From Flavobacteriales bacterium (GTDB taxonomy: Bacteria; Bacteroidota; Bacteroidia; Flavobacteriales_D; Sanyastnellaceae): a DNA stretch of 64,000 nucleotides. Below, in pieces: positions 52,473-61,992 of this stretch. The position numbers and the translations under genes were made by a program. Below the pieces are notes generated by a model, which worked only from the letters and a program-made list of their open reading frames with translations, did not search any database and was not told the origin of the DNA. The DNA is taken from NCBI GenBank assembly GCA_016780385.1, contig JADHLY010000003.1, positions 27,574-91,573 on the forward strand. The letters are read 5' to 3'. Positions within the stretch are counted from its first letter, which is position 1. The number at the start of each line of letters is the position of its first letter.

Positions 52473-53417
52473 ATGAAGCACATCCTGTCTGCCCTCGCCC
52501 TGGTTGCCCTGTTCGCAGTCACGGCCAACGCCCAGAAGCAATTCGGTGGCGAGCACAACATTGAACTTCAGTTCACCCCTCTCGGTGACTCGCCCATTGA
52601 TGGTACCACCATCAAGTACCGGAACTTCACAGACGAAGAGTCTGCGTTCCGTCTGAGCCTCACCTTCAACAGCGCCAACGAGAAGTCCATCGGCTTCCGT
52701 CAGTTCGATTTCAACGGTGTAGGCCGCCCAACACCTTACTTCTCCATCATGCCTGATGGAACGGTAGTCGCTGGTGGTATTCCTGCCATCGCTGGTGCAT
52801 ACGTCACTTCCGGTGATGACGAGATCCCAAGCCCAGATCTCTACGATACATACAGCACCTCTTCTTTCATGATTGCTCCCGGTTACGAGAAGCACTTCGA
52901 TGCCGGCGGTGACCGCTTGAGCCCGTACATCGGATTCGAGATCGGATACGGAATCACCAACTCCTCAATGGAGCAGGAGTTCTGGAGCGCCGACGACGAG
53001 AACCAGGTCGGTGACCAGGACCAGTACATCGTCTGGACACAGACCCTGAGCCAGAGCGCCAGCATGTTCAAGCTCGGCCTCGTGACCGGTTTTGACGCCT
53101 ACCTCACCGATTACCTCTACATGGGTGCTGAAGCCGGACTCGGTTTCATGAGCTCAAAGGTGAACGACATGGAGATTGCTGCTACGGACAATGTGGCCTA
53201 CAACCTGTTCTGGGGCACCCAGAATGCTGTAGACCCCAGCGACCTGACCGAGATGCCCGCTCCCATCCAGGGCAGCGTGGACCTCGCCGGTCACGCTTAC
53301 AGCGGACAGCACCCTGCCAACATCAACGACCGTCCTTTCTGGACCGGTAACCAGCAGGGCGGAAGCCTCGGAACCCAGTTCCAGGCTCAGCTCCGTATTG
53401 GATACCTCTTCCAGTAA
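52473..53417 (+). CDS. Outer-membrane beta-barrel protein
   Basis: 314 residues with a signal peptide (MKHILSALALVALFAVTANA). The mature part has alternating beta strands and a C-terminal strand (AQLRIGYLFQ) ending in an aromatic-type barrel signature. Codon choice is strongly biased and unlike its neighbours (for example frequent ctc and gtc with little variation), which suggests high expression. A strong terminator follows. The closest description is a porin-like or structural outer-membrane protein; ligand unknown. Confidence 0.82.
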   Translation: MKHILSALALVALFAVTANAQKQFGGEHNIELQFTPLGDSPIDGTTIKYRNFTDEESAFRLSLTFNSANEKSIGFRQFDFNGVGRPTPYFSIMPDGTVVAGGIPAIAGAYVTSGDDEIPSPDLYDTYSTSSFMIAPGYEKHFDAGGDRLSPYIGFEIGYGITNSSMEQEFWSADDENQVGDQDQYIVWTQTLSQSASMFKLGLVTGFDAYLTDYLYMGAEAGLGFMSSKVNDMEIAATDNVAYNLFWGTQNAVDPSDLTEMPAPIQGSVDLAGHAYSGQHPANINDRPFWTGNQQGGSLGTQFQAQLRIGYLFQ

Positions 53418-53436
53418 TCGGAAATCAACCCCATTC

Positions 53437-53471
53437 AAAAAGCCCTGCCCTCACCGGCGGGGCTTTTCTTT
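53437..53471 (+). terminator. Rho-independent terminator after the outer-membrane protein gene
   Basis: AAAAGCCC (53438-53445) pairs with GGGCTTTT (53460-53467), extended inward by TGCC/GGCG to a 12-bp stem with a 6-nt loop, followed by CTTTTG. A textbook terminator. Confidence 0.9.
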
Positions 53472-53505
53472 TGTCCCATCCACAGTTCAGAAGCAACTTG
53501 ACCGC

Positions 53506-54285
53506 ATGAAGCTGAGCATCGCATTGGAACACGACCAGTACCGTTGGACAGCCACTGGGGCTCCCGTGGACCTCAGTATTCCCGTCAACCCTCACAGCGG
53601 CTTGCCCCGCGCTTGGTACAAGGGTCCCGCCACCGTTGAACCGGTCAGAACGGATGGCTGGGTCGGTTCTGTGGCTGAAGGCGGCGCTGTCAATTTTCGC
53701 GACATCACCTTCAATCCGCACGCCCACGGTACACACACAGAGACCAGGGAACACATCCACGATGCCTTCCAACCCGTCGATGCTCGCGCCCGGGCTGCGG
53801 CATTGCCCTTTCTGCTTCCCGCTTATTTGATTCATGCCATGCCGGAGCACCGAGGCGAAGACTGGGTCGTGCCTTGCGCCGCCTTGGACAAAGTCGACGG
53901 GGCACTGGCTCAACTCAAGCCCCTTGCCCTCGTGTTGAAATGCACGAATTCCGATGTCCTGCGCGATTGGAGTGACACCAACCCTCCTTATTTGGAGGAG
54001 GGGTTCGCCGAGCGGTTGTGCCAATTGGGCATCGACCACCTGCTCATCGATTTGCCGAGTGTAGACAAGGAAATTGATGGGGGGGCCTTACGGGCCCACA
54101 ACGCCTTCTTTGGCAGCGCCGCATCCCCACGCCCGAACGCGACCATTTCAGAGCTTCTGTGCGTGCCTGAGGGGCTCCAAGAGGGCCCTGGGCTGTTGGC
54201 CATGCAGGTGGCGCCTTTCGTCAATGACGCCGCCCCCTCTCGCCCCTTGTGGTTAGCCGCTGAAGTTTCATCCAGCGCAGACTAA
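53506..54285 (+). CDS. Cyclase-family metal-dependent hydrolase (kynurenine-formamidase-like)
   Basis: 259 residues. The family metal-binding motif is present as FNPHAHGTHTETREHI (HxGTHxE type), followed by conserved LRDWSDTNPPYLEEGFAERL and HLLIDLPSVDKEIDGG. Members hydrolyse N-formylkynurenine or related amides, or have isatin/cyclase activity. No tryptophan-degradation genes are nearby, so the substrate is unknown. It lies after a terminator and so has its own, unidentified, promoter. Confidence 0.85.
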   Translation: MKLSIALEHDQYRWTATGAPVDLSIPVNPHSGLPRAWYKGPATVEPVRTDGWVGSVAEGGAVNFRDITFNPHAHGTHTETREHIHDAFQPVDARARAAALPFLLPAYLIHAMPEHRGEDWVVPCAALDKVDGALAQLKPLALVLKCTNSDVLRDWSDTNPPYLEEGFAERLCQLGIDHLLIDLPSVDKEIDGGALRAHNAFFGSAASPRPNATISELLCVPEGLQEGPGLLAMQVAPFVNDAAPSRPLWLAAEVSSSAD

Positions 54286-54395
54286 CCCCAGCCAGTCACA
54301 TAGCCAACACTCCTCTTTACAACAGGGCCTCACCACGCAAAGGCGGGTTGGACGCAGTCACCCTGCGCGTATTAACCGCTGCCTAAAACCCAAGG

Positions 54396-55898
54396 TCAAG
54401 AGGAAAGCCTCATGACAAATGAAGTGCCCTGTCCTGGGCTTGTGTTGCATTTCACATCGATTGAGTGCCGGTCAGCAATGGCCTTCACAATGGCCAAACC
54501 AAGGCCAGAACCCCCACCGCGCGTGGTAAACCGCGGCTCGAACATGCGCGCAACCACTTCATCGGACATGCCTGGACCCGAATCCCTAACAATCAACTCT
54601 ATAGGATTCTGCGTCACCACAATCTCGATTTGTCCATCGCCTTCGCCGATCGCTTGCTGTGCATTGATCACCAGATTTTGGACCATTCGACCGAACTGAT
54701 CTTCATCACACACCACCTCCACATCATCTGTCATGATCAATGTGGGGCCCACCTGCGGCTTTTCATGCAGTCGGACCACGTTTTCGAGAATGCGCCTCAA
54801 GGAGTGTGGCTTCATCTCGCCTTGGGGCAAGCGGGCCAAGGTGCTGAATTCGTCCGCGATCCTCGCCAAAAGGTCTATCTGTCCTTGCAAGACATCAGAA
54901 AGCTCGGAAACCCGCTGTTGCACATCCCTCAAGTCCGCGTTTTCATCCAAAGCCCTGCGCTCCAACTGCTGCACCCCAAGCTTCATGGGCGTCAATGGAT
55001 TCTTGATTTCATGCGCCACCTGCATCGCCATCTCTCTCCACGCACTCTCCCGCTCGGACTTGGCCAATGCCGCAGCTGAACGGCGCACATTGTCCGCCAT
55101 CTGATTGTAACGTTTGACCAGCAAGGCGATCTCGTCCCCTTCGCCTGCAGCATAGCGGAGTGGTTCAAACCCCACATCTGCCGATACATCCATGCGCTCC
55201 ATCATCGCGCCGAGCCGGGAAAGCGGACGCGAAATCGAACGGGCCAGCAAAAAGGCCAATGCGGCGGCGGCGGCAAACACCAAACCAAAAACGCCACTCA
55301 GAATCCGCAAAAGGTCCATCCGGCTTTGCGCCTCCAAACTTCGAGACGCGTAGCGCAAAGCCACCAGGGCCACGGGACGACCCGCTTTGTTCAATTGGTA
55401 CCAATACGCAATGAAATCACCATTGCCCACTGGCACCTCCAGCCTTGTCGCTCCCTGCGCAAGGTCAATCAAGACCTCTGGGTCGGCCTCTACGGGAAAT
55501 CCCCGTGACTCGGGATGATCAAATGAAGAGGTCACAAACAGCCCCCCGTCCAATCGGTATACCGCAAGCGGCAAACCGTGCACCTCTTCGATTTCGACGA
55601 TTCTATTGGCGAACGCACCTGGCATCGCCGTCCAGCTGAGTGATGTCGCCTCAACGGTGTCTCCCACCGCGCCCCTCAACGCAAAACCCAAACTGCGGGC
55701 CACCGCCTCTTCCTTACGCAGCAAGCGAGCCGCATTGTAGTCTTCGTCCAGTCGCGCAAAACCGATGAAAGTCGCAGCCCCTGTCAGGAGAAAGCCCAAC
55801 AGCACCACGCCCAACATGGCGAAGAACAATCGTTGTCGTAAGGAAAGTCGAATCAAGTCTGTGGGGTCATCCTTCAAGTGCTTCCGCACCGCCCACAA
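54396..55898 (-). CDS. NtrY-like membrane sensor histidine kinase
   Basis: 500 residues. TM1 near residues 25-45, an extracytoplasmic sensor, TM2 near 200-219, then a HAMP domain (ARSISRPLSRLGAMMERMDV). The phosphoacceptor is H296 in AMQVAHEIKNPLTPMKLGVQ; the ATPase domain has QNLVINAQQAI, DSGPGMSDE and GSGLGLAIVKAI. The start lies inside atpG (32-bp overlap), so it is translated from the atp mRNA. No response regulator is adjacent. The unusual placement after atpG is noted separately. Confidence 0.92.
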   Translation of the reverse strand: MWAVRKHLKDDPTDLIRLSLRQRLFFAMLGVVLLGFLLTGAATFIGFARLDEDYNAARLLRKEEAVARSLGFALRGAVGDTVEATSLSWTAMPGAFANRIVEIEEVHGLPLAVYRLDGGLFVTSSFDHPESRGFPVEADPEVLIDLAQGATRLEVPVGNGDFIAYWYQLNKAGRPVALVALRYASRSLEAQSRMDLLRILSGVFGLVFAAAAALAFLLARSISRPLSRLGAMMERMDVSADVGFEPLRYAAGEGDEIALLVKRYNQMADNVRRSAAALAKSERESAWREMAMQVAHEIKNPLTPMKLGVQQLERRALDENADLRDVQQRVSELSDVLQGQIDLLARIADEFSTLARLPQGEMKPHSLRRILENVVRLHEKPQVGPTLIMTDDVEVVCDEDQFGRMVQNLVINAQQAIGEGDGQIEIVVTQNPIELIVRDSGPGMSDEVVARMFEPRFTTRGGGSGLGLAIVKAIADRHSIDVKCNTSPGQGTSFVMRLSS

Positions 55899-56748
55899 TC
55901 TCGAGAATTTCTGCCGTAATGGCTGCCTGACGCGCTTTGTTGTAGCTCAACTTCAGGTCACGCAGGAGCTCGCCCGCGTTTTCAGTCGCCTTGTGCATGG
56001 CCGTCATCCGCGCACCGTGCTCTGATGCGTGACTGTCCAATAGCGCCTTGTACAACTGCACTTTCAAGGTGTTCGGCACAATGTTCGCCGCAATTTCCTC
56101 GCGGCTCGGCTCGAAGATGTAGTCCCCCTCCTTCGTGGCCTCATCGCCTGCTGCTGTCTGTTGCTCAATGGGCAACATCTGCTCGCACTGTACGTCTTGT
56201 ACCGCGGCGTTGATGAAGCGGTTGTACAGCAATTCCACTCGGTCGTATGACCCTGAGGAGAAAGCCTCCATGATCACTTCCGCGATGTCCGCAGTATGCG
56301 CGAAATCGAGATTGTCGAAGATGGCATGCGGCTCGTTGCCCAATGTCAGCGTCGTGAAATTGCCGGTCTTGCGGAAAACATCTCCCGCCTTCTTGCCCAG
56401 GCACAACACGTGTACTTCGGCTTCCTCCAATGCAGCGACACGCTGGTGCGCCAACTTGATCACGTTGTTGTTGAAGGGGCCGCACAAACCGCGGTTTGAG
56501 GTAATGGCCACCAACAGCACTTTCTTGACCTCACGCTCCTCGGCATACGGGTTCTCCGAGGCGTCAAGCGAACCACTGACATTGACCAGAATCTCCTGAA
56601 GCTTCTCAGCATAGGGGCGCATCTGCGTGATGGCATCCTGTGCACGGCGCAACTTCGCCGCAGACACCACCTTCATGGCCTGCGTGATCTGTCGGGTACT
56701 TCCGACAGAGGCGATGCGATTGCGTACTTCCTTGAGACCTCCAGCCAT
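55867..56748 (-). CDS. atpG: ATP synthase F1 gamma subunit
   Basis: 293 residues. The rotor shaft of F1. Terminal helices are visible: MAGGLKEVRNRIASVGSTRQ, ITQAMKVVSAAKLRRAQDAI at the N terminus, and TENAGELLRDLKLSYNKARQ, AAITAEILEIVGGAEAL at the C terminus. It is the last atp gene of this cluster; atpD and atpC, which normally follow, are absent, as in other Bacteroidota. It overlaps the kinase start. Confidence 0.97.
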   Translation of the reverse strand: MAGGLKEVRNRIASVGSTRQITQAMKVVSAAKLRRAQDAITQMRPYAEKLQEILVNVSGSLDASENPYAEEREVKKVLLVAITSNRGLCGPFNNNVIKLAHQRVAALEEAEVHVLCLGKKAGDVFRKTGNFTTLTLGNEPHAIFDNLDFAHTADIAEVIMEAFSSGSYDRVELLYNRFINAAVQDVQCEQMLPIEQQTAAGDEATKEGDYIFEPSREEIAANIVPNTLKVQLYKALLDSHASEHGARMTAMHKATENAGELLRDLKLSYNKARQAAITAEILEIVGGAEALEG

Positions 56749-56760
56749 CGTTCAGTGTGT

Positions 56761-58344
56761 TCAGGCGCCCGCAAATTGCTTGCTCACCTCACTCGCGGCT
56801 TCTGACATGACCTTCTGGGCCTCATCGGAATACTTGCCGGTCTTCAGCTCAGCCATGGTGTCCCCATGCTTGGAGCGGAGGTAATCGAGGTAGGCCGTTT
56901 CAAACTCCTTGACCTTGTCCACCGGAACCGTCTTCAACAAGTTCTTCGTACCCGCATAGATGATGGCCGTCTGCTCTTCCACAGGCATGGGAGAGTTGAG
57001 GTTCTGCTTCAGAATCTCCACGTTGCGCATGCCCTTGTCGAGCACCGCCTTGGTGGCGTCGTCGAGGTCCGAGCCAAACTTGGCGAATGCCTCGAGCTCG
57101 CGATACTGTGCCTGGTCCAACTTCAGTGTACCGGACACTTTCTTCATCGACTTGATCTGAGCAGATCCACCCACTCGGCTCACGGAAATACCCACGTTGA
57201 TCGCGGGGCGCACGCCGGAAAGGAAGAGGCTGCTCTCCAAGAAAATCTGTCCGTCCGTGATGGAAATCACGTTGGTCGGGATGTAAGCCGATACGTCACC
57301 GGCCTGCGTTTCAATGATGGGCAAAGCGGTCAATGAACCCCCTCCCTTCACCATGTGGCGAATGCTTTCGGGCAAATCGTTCATGTCCTTGGCGATGCCA
57401 TCGTCGGCAATCACCTTGGCTGCACGCTCCAGCAAACGGCTGTGCAAATAGAAGACATCACCAGGGTAAGCCTCACGGCCCGGAGGACGGCGCAACAACA
57501 GCGACACCTCACGGTAAGCCACAGCCTGCTTGGAAAGGTCATCATACACGACCAATGCAGGGTTACCGGTATCCCGGAAGAACTCACCGATGGCCGCCCC
57601 TGTGAACGGCGCATAGAATTGAAGTGGCGCGGGGTCCGCTGCCGTAGCCGCTACCACAACCGTGTAGGCCATGGCACCCGCTTCCTCCAAGGTCTGGACG
57701 ATGCCGGCAACAGTCGAACCCTTCTGACCAATGGCCACATAGATGCAGAACACAGGCTCGCCTGCGTCATAAAATTCTTTTTGGTTGATGATCGTGTCGA
57801 TCGCCACCGTGGTCTTACCCGTCTGGCGGTCACCGATGATCAACTCCCGCTGGCCACGGCCAATCGGAATCATGGAGTCCACAGCCTTGATGCCCGTCTG
57901 AAGGGGCTCATTTACTGGCTGGCGGTAAATCACACCGGGCGCCTTGCGCTCCAGTGGCATCTCGAACAGATCACCGTCAATGTGACCTTTTCCGTCAATC
58001 GGCTCGCCAAGGGTGTTGACCACACGGCCCAGCATGCCACGTCCCACCTTGACAGATGCGATGCGGTTCAGGCGCTTGACCGATGAACCCTCCTTCAGCT
58101 CTCCAGAAGGCTCCAGCAATACAGCACCCACATTGTCCTCCTCGAGGTTCAATGCGATGCCACGCACACCATTCTCGAACTCGATGAGTTCACCAGCCTG
58201 CACATTGCTAAGGCCATAAATACGTGCGATCCCGTCTCCGACCTGGAGGACGGTTCCGACCTCTTGGAGGTCAGCTGCGGTCTGATTGCCGGCCAACTGC
58301 TCTCGCAGGATGGCTGATACTTCGGCGGGTTTGATCTGGGACAT
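56761..58344 (-). CDS. atpA: ATP synthase F1 alpha subunit
   Basis: 527 residues. Non-catalytic nucleotide-binding subunit; Walker A is [14 protein letters not shown] and the signature [20 protein letters not shown]-terminal crown domain [20 protein letters not shown]. It lies between atpH and atpG with 12-15 bp gaps. Confidence 0.98.
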   Translation of the reverse strand: MSQIKPAEVSAILREQLAGNQTAADLQEVGTVLQVGDGIARIYGLSNVQAGELIEFENGVRGIALNLEEDNVGAVLLEPSGELKEGSSVKRLNRIASVKVGRGMLGRVVNTLGEPIDGKGHIDGDLFEMPLERKAPGVIYRQPVNEPLQTGIKAVDSMIPIGRGQRELIIGDRQTGKTTVAIDTIINQKEFYDAGEPVFCIYVAIGQKGSTVAGIVQTLEEAGAMAYTVVVAATAADPAPLQFYAPFTGAAIGEFFRDTGNPALVVYDDLSKQAVAYREVSLLLRRPPGREAYPGDVFYLHSRLLERAAKVIADDGIAKDMNDLPESIRHMVKGGGSLTALPIIETQAGDVSAYIPTNVISITDGQIFLESSLFLSGVRPAINVGISVSRVGGSAQIKSMKKVSGTLKLDQAQYRELEAFAKFGSDLDDATKAVLDKGMRNVEILKQNLNSPMPVEEQTAIIYAGTKNLLKTVPVDKVKEFETAYLDYLRSKHGDTMAELKTGKYSDEAQKVMSEAASEVSKQFAGA

Positions 58345-58359
58345 GAGGTTGAAATACGC

Positions 58360-58914
58360 TCAGTAAGCCGGTTCGTATGGGTTGTTGGTGAGGTTGCGGT
58401 GCATCGTCCTCAAAGACTGGTGCAACGTGGCGTCGATCATCCGGTCACCGACCCGCAGCTTGAAGCCGCCAATCAGCGTGGGATCCACTTTCTCAGTCAG
58501 CTCCACCCCTCCCTGGTGGACCTTGCCGATCAATGCATTGATTTCTGCGCGGCGGGCGTCGTCGAGGGCGACTGCGGTCGTGACTTCTGCCAAGACCACA
58601 TTCTTCTCTTCGCGCACCAACGCCACAAAAGCCTGGGCCATATCACCCAAAATTCCTGCCCGACCCTTCTGAGCAAGCTGCTTCAGAAAGGATACAGTCA
58701 GTGGTTGGGCGGCAGCAAACACAGCGCTCACGATGGCCCCCTTCTTTTCAGGACGCACGACCGGGCTGGCCAAAACGGCCGTCAACTCCCGGTTTTCCTT
58801 CACCACTTCGATGATGGCGCGCATATCCTGCTCTACAGCGTCCACTGCATTCTGCTCCTTACAGAGCGAAAACAGGGACTTGCCATATCGACGGGCTACG
58901 GAGCTGGCTGACAT
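58360..58914 (-). CDS. atpH: ATP synthase F1 delta subunit
   Basis: 184 residues. The peripheral stalk cap: N-terminal VARRYGKSLFSLCKEQNAVD and C-terminal DPTLIGGFKLRVGDRMIDAT, both conserved in OSCP/delta proteins. It follows atpF by 4 bp. Confidence 0.96.
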   Translation of the reverse strand: MSASSVARRYGKSLFSLCKEQNAVDAVEQDMRAIIEVVKENRELTAVLASPVVRPEKKGAIVSAVFAAAQPLTVSFLKQLAQKGRAGILGDMAQAFVALVREEKNVVLAEVTTAVALDDARRAEINALIGKVHQGGVELTEKVDPTLIGGFKLRVGDRMIDATLHQSLRTMHRNLTNNPYEPAY

Positions 58915-58918
58915 GTGT

Positions 58919-59416
58919 TCAGTTCAGTTTGGAGTCTGAGATCATGCGGCCGATGAGCTCTTGCTGAGCGGCATCTTCCTTGAGCTCCTGGCGCACCAGT
59001 TTCTCAGCGATTTCAAGGCTCAACTTCGCCACTTCGGCTTTCAAGTCGGCGACGGCTGCAGCGCGCTCACCATCGATGGCCTGCTTGGCCTGGTCGATCA
59101 TGCGCTGGCCTTCGTCCTTGGCCAACTGCTTGGCATCGGCCACGAGCTTGTCTGCCATGTCCCGAGCGTCACGCAACATGCCGTCGCGCTCTGCCCGAGC
59201 CTCTTGGAGAAGCCGCTCGTTGTCCGATTGGAGATTCTCGATCTCTGCCCGCGCCTCCTTGGCCTTGTTCAGGGCGCCGTCAATTTCCTCCTCGCGCTCT
59301 TTCAAGCCTTGAAGGATCGGGCCCCAAGCCATGCGCCGCATCAAGACCAACACCACCAAAAAGGAGATGGTTGACCAAAAGACGGTACCGTAAACGGTAT
59401 TCAGAAACGCTTCCAT
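58919..59416 (-). CDS. atpF: ATP synthase F0 subunit b
   Basis: 165 residues from ATG 59416; the longer frame overlaps atpE and lacks homology. A single N-terminal TM (VFWSTISFLVVLVLMRRMAW) and a long charged coiled coil (LQSDNERLLQEARAERDGML) form the peripheral stator stalk. The family start pattern and order atpE-atpF-atpH fit. Confidence 0.96.
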   Translation of the reverse strand: MEAFLNTVYGTVFWSTISFLVVLVLMRRMAWGPILQGLKEREEEIDGALNKAKEARAEIENLQSDNERLLQEARAERDGMLRDARDMADKLVADAKQLAKDEGQRMIDQAKQAIDGERAAAVADLKAEVAKLSLEIAEKLVRQELKEDAAQQELIGRMISDSKLN

Positions 59417-59438
59417 GGAACTGAGGCTGTAGCCTGGT

Positions 59439-59714
<276 letters not shown>

Positions 59715-60845
59715 TCAATGGTGGGCCTCTTGGGTCGCGTCACCGAAGTAAAGCGCCGCCAAAAGGGTGAAAACGTATGCCTGCAAAAACGCCACAAGCA
59801 ATTCAATGAAGTACATGAAAATCATGAACGCCACTGAGAAAATTCCAGTTCCGATTCCGGCGGCCAGGTTGGCTCCGTAATCGCTGATGATGAAGATCAA
59901 AAAGGACAGTGCCAGAATGATGATGTGGCCCGCACCGATGTTGGCCGTCAAACGGATCATCAAAACCGCGGGCTTGAGCAAAATGCCAACCACCTCAACG
60001 GGCACCAAAATAAGTTTGATGGGAAGAGGAACCCCTGGGGGCCATAAGATGTGTCCCCAGTAGTGCCGATTGCCTGACACCGTCGTGATGATGAAGACAA
60101 ACGTGGCCAAAATCAATGTGACCCCTACCGTGCCCGTGACATTGAATGCCCCGATAAAAGGAACAAGACCCAAGAGGTTGCACAGGAAAATGAAGAAGAA
60201 TGTGGTCAGCAAAAACGGCAGGTACCGATCGGCCTTTTTCGCGCCGATGCTGGGAACGGCCACCTCGTCGCGGATAAACAGAATGAGGGGCTCGAGTGCG
60301 TTTTGCAAGCCTTTCGGAGCCTGGCCCTTTCTCTTCTTGTATGCCGAACCCACTCGGGGGAAGATGAGCAGCATCAAGAAAATCACGATGAACATGCCCA
60401 ATACGCTCTTGCTAATGGACAGGTCGTATGCGTGCACGTGCGCTCCAGCATCGTTGTGGACATGCAAGGCCCCGTTGCCATCCAAGGAGTAGGTCAGGCC
60501 CGTTTCATGGCAGTGGTATTGACCACTTCCGCCGTGCGATGCGTGATCTTCATGCGCCCCCTCCATGCCGTGATCCGACATGTCTACATGGTCTTCTCCG
60601 TGGTGCAACAGGTGTGCGCTGGAAAAAATACTCACCCCGTACTCAGGAGAATAGGAAATGACGGGAAGGGGAATGTGAAGGGCAGAAGGACCTTCACCCC
60701 AAAGGTGAATGTCGTGGGCGTCTGCGATGTGGTGAATGATGAACTCGCCCGGATCAGGGTTCTCACCGTTTCCCGCAGAAGCCAGGACACTTCCAATCAA
60801 GCCAAAGCTCAACAGAAGAGACATGATCTTCATTGAAAAGCGCAT
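59715..60845 (-). CDS. atpB: ATP synthase F0 subunit a with His-rich N-terminal extension
   Basis: 376 residues. The C-terminal part is a normal subunit a, with the essential arginine in LMIRLTANIGAGHIIILALS. Before the first TM lies an extension of about 140 residues with a signal peptide (MSLLLSFGLIGSVLASA) and about 19 histidines (LLHHGEDHVDMSDHG, QYHCHETGL, LHVHNDAGAHVHAY). Extended N termini occur in Bacteroidota AtpB, but their role is unknown. Several Mets near 60845-60824 could be the start. A -7 box at 60899-60906 gives a promoter just upstream. Confidence 0.95.
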   Translation of the reverse strand: MRFSMKIMSLLLSFGLIGSVLASAGNGENPDPGEFIIHHIADAHDIHLWGEGPSALHIPLPVISYSPEYGVSIFSSAHLLHHGEDHVDMSDHGMEGAHEDHASHGGSGQYHCHETGLTYSLDGNGALHVHNDAGAHVHAYDLSISKSVLGMFIVIFLMLLIFPRVGSAYKKRKGQAPKGLQNALEPLILFIRDEVAVPSIGAKKADRYLPFLLTTFFFIFLCNLLGLVPFIGAFNVTGTVGVTLILATFVFIITTVSGNRHYWGHILWPPGVPLPIKLILVPVEVVGILLKPAVLMIRLTANIGAGHIIILALSFLIFIISDYGANLAAGIGTGIFSVAFMIFMYFIELLVAFLQAYVFTLLAALYFGDATQEAHH

Positions 60846-60898
60846 GATGCCGTTGTTTGGCCGGGTTATATAGAACATCGCCGCAGCGAATTTGGGTG

Positions 60899-60906
60899 CG
60901 AAGATA
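60899..60906 (-). promoter_or_regulatory. -7 box of the atpB promoter
   Basis: Minus-strand TATCTTCG (60906-60899) matches TAnnTTCG, with a leader of about 50 nt to the atpB start. It is intergenic, downstream of the atpI-like gene. No clear -33 TTG at 19-23 nt. Confidence 0.4.
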
Positions 60907-60958
60907 GCCACCGCAATCCTTCCCCGCTTGCCTTTTCGCATCTGAGAACACAGAACTA

Positions 60959-61339
60959 TCAAACGCCGTCCGTTGGCGGCACAGAATGGCGCATGGATTC
61001 CGCTACAAGAATGGCGGTAAATGCGGCATACAGCAGGTAAGTCGCAATGGCAAAGTTCTTGGGGTCGGGGAATTCAGCCACGATGTACATCAAAATTCCC
61101 GTCAGCACGATCATCATTTTGATGAGCGTAGCCCCCATCACATTGCGCACCAATGCCCCTGAGCTCGCCCCCTCCTTTGGCCTGAGCATGCGCTCCAGCA
61201 CCACCGTAATGAGAGAAAATAGGACCACCACCACCTGCAGAGGCATCCTCACAGCGTCCGTCAACAAGGGCTCACCCAAGGTGCTCACCAGAATGAAACC
61301 AGCCAGTGTCGTCAGGCCATTCAGTATGTGAAATTTCAT
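60959..61339 (-). CDS. AtpI-like membrane protein of the ATP synthase cluster
   Basis: 126 residues with about four TM helices (FHILNGLTTLAGFILVSTLG, LQVVVVLFSLITVVLERML, ATLIKMMIVLTGILMYIVA, FAIATYLLYAAFTAILVAES). Position between atpZ and atpB matches AtpI/UncI-type assembly factors, which help form the c-ring. Sequence similarity is weak, so the assignment is mainly from topology and context. It overlaps atpZ by 4 bp. Confidence 0.72.
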   Translation of the reverse strand: MKFHILNGLTTLAGFILVSTLGEPLLTDAVRMPLQVVVVLFSLITVVLERMLRPKEGASSGALVRNVMGATLIKMMIVLTGILMYIVAEFPDPKNFAIATYLLYAAFTAILVAESMRHSVPPTDGV

Positions 61340-61560
61340 CGCTTGAGGTCTTTGAGGACAATGGTCATGGAGGCGGCCAGGCCCAGCATGGCGCACAATG
61401 CCGTCGCCCACTGGACTTCGTGTTGTGCTGAGGCGTCCCAGCGGCTGCCCAACCAAGCGCCACCACCTATGCCTGTAGCGAGGGTGACAGCCAGGCCCAT
61501 GTGGCGCATGACCCCTCTACCGCCGTCAGGCTGATTGCTGGAGATATCGCTCTTGGGCAT
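61336..61560 (-). CDS. AtpZ/AtpI-family small membrane protein
   Basis: 74 residues with two TM helices (GLAVTLATGIGGGAWLGSRW and ATALCAMLGLAASMTIVL). This hairpin is the ATPase_gene1 (AtpZ) family, found at the head of many atp operons and implicated in c-ring assembly or cation transport. Its start lies inside the bactofilin gene (35-bp overlap) and its stop overlaps the AtpI-like start. Confidence 0.8.
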   Translation of the reverse strand: MPKSDISSNQPDGGRGVMRHMGLAVTLATGIGGGAWLGSRWDASAQHEVQWATALCAMLGLAASMTIVLKDLKR

Positions 61561-61957
61561 CTTCCGCGCTGGTGGCCTGCTCCTGAGGGGAAACTTGCAA
61601 ATCGCCTTCACCATCCAGCCGGCAGGTTCCGACAATCTGCGCCCCAGCTTCGACCGCCATGCGGCCGTATTGGATTTCACCATCCACCCGGCTTGATGCC
61701 TTGAGGCTCAACAATCCGGCCACACGCAACTCCCCGAGGACAAGGCCCTCAGATTCACAGTCCATGCAGTCTACACGGCCTTCAACGCGGCCCGACTGAC
61801 CGATGACCAAACGACCGGCGGTATGAATATCTCCTTTGAAAGAGCCGTCAATGCGAATGCTGCCTTCACTGCGAATGCTCCCCTCCATATGGGTGCCGTC
61901 CACAATGCGATTGATGCCTTGTTCGAGGGATACTTCGTTGGTCCGCTGTCGTGCCAT
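61526..61957 (-). CDS. Bactofilin-family cytoskeletal protein
   Basis: 143 residues. The core is a right-handed beta helix with repeated GSIRSEGSIRIDGSFKGDIH, GRLVIGQSGRVEGRV and GLLSLKASSRVDGEI, flanked by short disordered ends as in bactofilins. These proteins polymerise without nucleotide and can localise envelope enzymes. It lies 35 bp after the PorW/SprE gene and overlaps atpZ by 35 bp. Confidence 0.92.
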   Translation of the reverse strand: MARQRTNEVSLEQGINRIVDGTHMEGSIRSEGSIRIDGSFKGDIHTAGRLVIGQSGRVEGRVDCMDCESEGLVLGELRVAGLLSLKASSRVDGEIQYGRMAVEAGAQIVGTCRLDGEGDLQVSPQEQATSAEDAQERYLQQSA

Positions 61958-61992
61958 GGTGATTCTGGTCCTGTGGTCGTTTCCGCCCACTT

